This document shows positions 62,356 through 64,000 of a stretch of 64,000 nt of DNA, one piece after another. The notes beneath the pieces are model-generated. The model did no database searches and had not been told where the DNA came from. It worked only from the letters and a program-made list of their open reading frames with translations. Position numbers and translations under genes: made by a program. Origin of the DNA: CAYZQE01 sp964480635 (lineage in GTDB: Bacteria; Pseudomonadota; Gammaproteobacteria; GCA-001735895); assembly GCA_964480635.1 (NCBI GenBank), contig CAYZQE010000001.1, positions 1 through 64,000 on the forward strand, written 5' to 3'. The number at the start of each line of letters is the position of its first letter. Within the stretch, counting starts at the first letter, position 1.

Positions 62356-63414
62356 TTATTTTTTCTTGCGGCTTTTAGCAATATCACTGGATGAGGCTCT
62401 ATTTCCTTTTAAGGCTGCTGTAATTTCCTTATTCTCCATATCAAACAGCTCAATTATTTCGGTGACAGATATTGCTGCCTTATCATTATGCTGACCATAC
62501 TTGCCCCTTAATACCGGCATTTCTTCTGCTAGTAATAGAACACTTTCTGGCATATCAAAAGGGATGATGTCGCCTTCTTTTAAATCAACTAAGTCTGAAA
62601 ACTTCATTTCTTTTTCACCCAGCAAAGCCGACACTTCGACTTTGGCGTGCATTAATTCTTCACGTAATAAAATAGCCCAACGCTCATCAGCCTCACCAAG
62701 GTCGCTCTGTACGCCAGCATCTAGCATTGTTCTAATGGGTTCTATCATTGAATAAGGTAAAACAAAGTGGATGTCACCACCGCCACCATCCAGCTCGATA
62801 TGAAAGCTTGAAACCACAATAACTTCTGAAGGGCTAACGATATTAGCCATATGGGGATTCACTTCATGACTGTGGTAAGAGAAATCAACGCTCATTACTG
62901 GCATCCAAGCTTTGACCATGTCGTCAAAAATCATATGCACGACTTTTTCTATGACTCGAAGTTCAGTATGAGTAAATTCTCGACCTTCTATTTTGGCGTG
63001 AATCGAACCATCACCACCAAAAAAATTATCGACGATAATAAACACAAGCTTAGGATCCATCATCACTAAACCCGTACCGCTTAAAGGCTTCATCTTCATT
63101 AAGCTTAAGCTGGTAGGCACGAACAAACTGTGAATATATTCTGAAAACTTAACCATCTGAATACCATTCACCGAGAGTTCGGCTGTTTTACGCAACATAT
63201 CAAAAACACTGACACGAAAATAACGAGCAAAACGCTCATTGATCATTTCAAGGGTCGGTAAACGTCCTCTAACGATCCGTTCTTGATTATTAAAATCAAA
63301 ACTTCTGGCCTCACCATCTTCAACTTCATCTTCAGACGTGGTATCAACCGCACCGTCATCGACACCATGCAATAAGGCATCAACTTCATCTTGGCTTAAA
63401 ATATCAGTGCTCAT
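62356..63414 (-). CDS. fliM: Flagellar motor switch protein FliM
   Basis: 352 aa. The N-terminal CheY-P-binding peptide DILSQDEVDALLHG lies at residues 4-17. The middle domain has RFARYFRVSVFDML and GTGLVMMDPKLVFIIVDNFFGG. The C-terminal SpoA domain is seen in MKFSDLVDLKEGDIIPFDMP. It receives the CheY signal at the motor. Its N-terminal peptide resembles the three CheA repeats at about 50670-50945. Confidence 0.97.
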   Translation of the reverse strand: MSTDILSQDEVDALLHGVDDGAVDTTSEDEVEDGEARSFDFNNQERIVRGRLPTLEMINERFARYFRVSVFDMLRKTAELSVNGIQMVKFSEYIHSLFVPTSLSLMKMKPLSGTGLVMMDPKLVFIIVDNFFGGDGSIHAKIEGREFTHTELRVIEKVVHMIFDDMVKAWMPVMSVDFSYHSHEVNPHMANIVSPSEVIVVSSFHIELDGGGGDIHFVLPYSMIEPIRTMLDAGVQSDLGEADERWAILLREELMHAKVEVSALLGEKEMKFSDLVDLKEGDIIPFDMPESVLLLAEEMPVLRGKYGQHNDKAAISVTEIIELFDMENKEITAALKGNRASSSDIAKSRKKK

Positions 63415-63450
63415 TTCCTACTCATTTTGTTTTTATAATATTTATCTTGC

Positions 63451-63966
63451 TTACTGCATAACAAAGTCAGTAAAGAAAATATTTTCAACTTCTCCACCAC
63501 TGCCATACTTATCGATAACATCTTGTACCGTTTCAAGCACTTGTTGTTGTAATTTAGCCTTACCTTCTGACGTGCGTAAATCGGCTGATTTTTGTAACCC
63601 AAACATGGTGAATAGATTATTTTTAATCAACGGCATATGCGTTGTTAGCTCTTCCCCTACTTCGTCGGAATAGGTTAAAATTTGTATACCCACCTGTAAG
63701 AAACCAACGGGATCATTTGGGTCTAAATTAACCGTAAAGGCCGGTTTAATTTCAATATAAACAGGGTCTCCTTTAGGTTCGACTTCAACCACTTCTTCTG
63801 TAGCGGCGTCTGAAGCATCTTCATCACCCCCCATTAAAAACAGGGTAGCACCAACGGCAATGCCAATTAATAACACGGCGCCACCGATGATCATCATCAT
63901 TTTTTTCTTACCGCCACTACCTTCTTCGCCGTCTTCAGCTTCTTCGGTTTTTTGTTCTTTAGCCAT
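63451..63966 (-). CDS. fliL: Flagellar basal-body-associated protein FliL
   Basis: 171 aa. A short acidic/Lys-rich cytoplasmic head is followed by one helix (about 22-45, KKMMMIIGGAVLLIGIAVG) and a periplasmic stomatin-like domain (about 65-171) with YIEIKPAFTVNL and VIDKYGSGGEVENIFFTDFVMQ. Supports stator function. An AGGAAAC ribosome site lies before the ATG. First gene of the minus-strand fliL-M-N-O-P-Q-R-flhB-flhA run visible here; the operon probably continues past the window end. Confidence 0.95.
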   Translation of the reverse strand: MAKEQKTEEAEDGEEGSGGKKKMMMIIGGAVLLIGIAVGATLFLMGGDEDASDAATEEVVEVEPKGDPVYIEIKPAFTVNLDPNDPVGFLQVGIQILTYSDEVGEELTTHMPLIKNNLFTMFGLQKSADLRTSEGKAKLQQQVLETVQDVIDKYGSGGEVENIFFTDFVMQ

Positions 63967-64000
63967 TTTTGTTTCCTCTTTTGCTCAATATGATAAATCA

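Overview
This 64 kb window is AT-rich chromosomal DNA from a motile gammaproteobacterium with a polar-flagellum gene set (flhF, fleN, fliA, cheY/cheZ and the parC/parP polar chemotaxis pair). It also has an O2-limited respiratory branch (cbb3 oxidase). The housekeeping genes and their order (mutL-miaA; ybbA-ybbP divergent from tesA; ispG; relA) are typical of Gammaproteobacteria. The genus cannot be fixed from sequence alone. There is no rRNA, no tRNA that I can see, no CRISPR array, no prophage and no intact transposase.

Layout. (1) 1-4.5 kb: a collagen-like lipoprotein gene with an apparent frameshift, then amiC-mutL-miaA. (2) 4.5-15.9 kb: a cbb3 oxidase region. It holds ccoS and the copper ATPase ccoI on the minus strand. 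On the plus strand are a Yip1-type membrane protein and ccoN-O-Q-P-(92-aa membrane protein)-ccoG-fixH-(UreH-like CcoS-region permease), preceded by a perfect FNR/ANR box. A MauG-type dihaem protein, a small cupredoxin and a Cys-less HMA-fold protein follow. (3) 16-23.5 kb: a tightly overlapping ybbA-ybbP-relA-dusA run, with divergent tesA and a HAD phosphatase. (4) 23.5-44.6 kb: a chemosensory cluster resembling the Pseudomonas Che2 (F7-like) type: cheA, cheW, three large chemoreceptors, cheW, a repeat/STAS protein, a CheZ-like helical protein, cheR, cheD, cheB. Upstream, beyond an intervening ispG, lies cheY-parA-chemoreceptor-STAS-PilZ, then a diguanylate cyclase. (5) 44.8-46.7 kb: a FliK-like protein and a free-standing FlhB C-terminal homologue. 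(6) 46.9-64 kb: the flagellar/chemotaxis cluster, all on the minus strand: fliL-M-N-O-P-Q-R-flhB-flhA-flhF-fleN-fliA-cheY-cheZ-cheA-parC-parP-cheW.

How it works together. The two cheA genes define two signalling arrays. The flagellar one has no cheB or cheR of its own in this window; the only cheR, cheD and cheB sit in the other cluster. Several sites matching the FliA (sigma-28) consensus precede chemotaxis transcription units, which ties the accessory cluster to the flagellar hierarchy.

Most interesting: the flagellar CheA carries three short motifs resembling the CheY-binding peptides of FliM and CheZ. Three different proteins carry a CheZ-type D-x-x-x-Q motif. A STAS protein has five Gly-Phe-rich repeats next to receptors ending in WEEF/WDEF docking peptides. 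A TTAA-flanked inverted-repeat (MITE-like) family sits directly on the stop codons of both the flagellar cheA and flhA.
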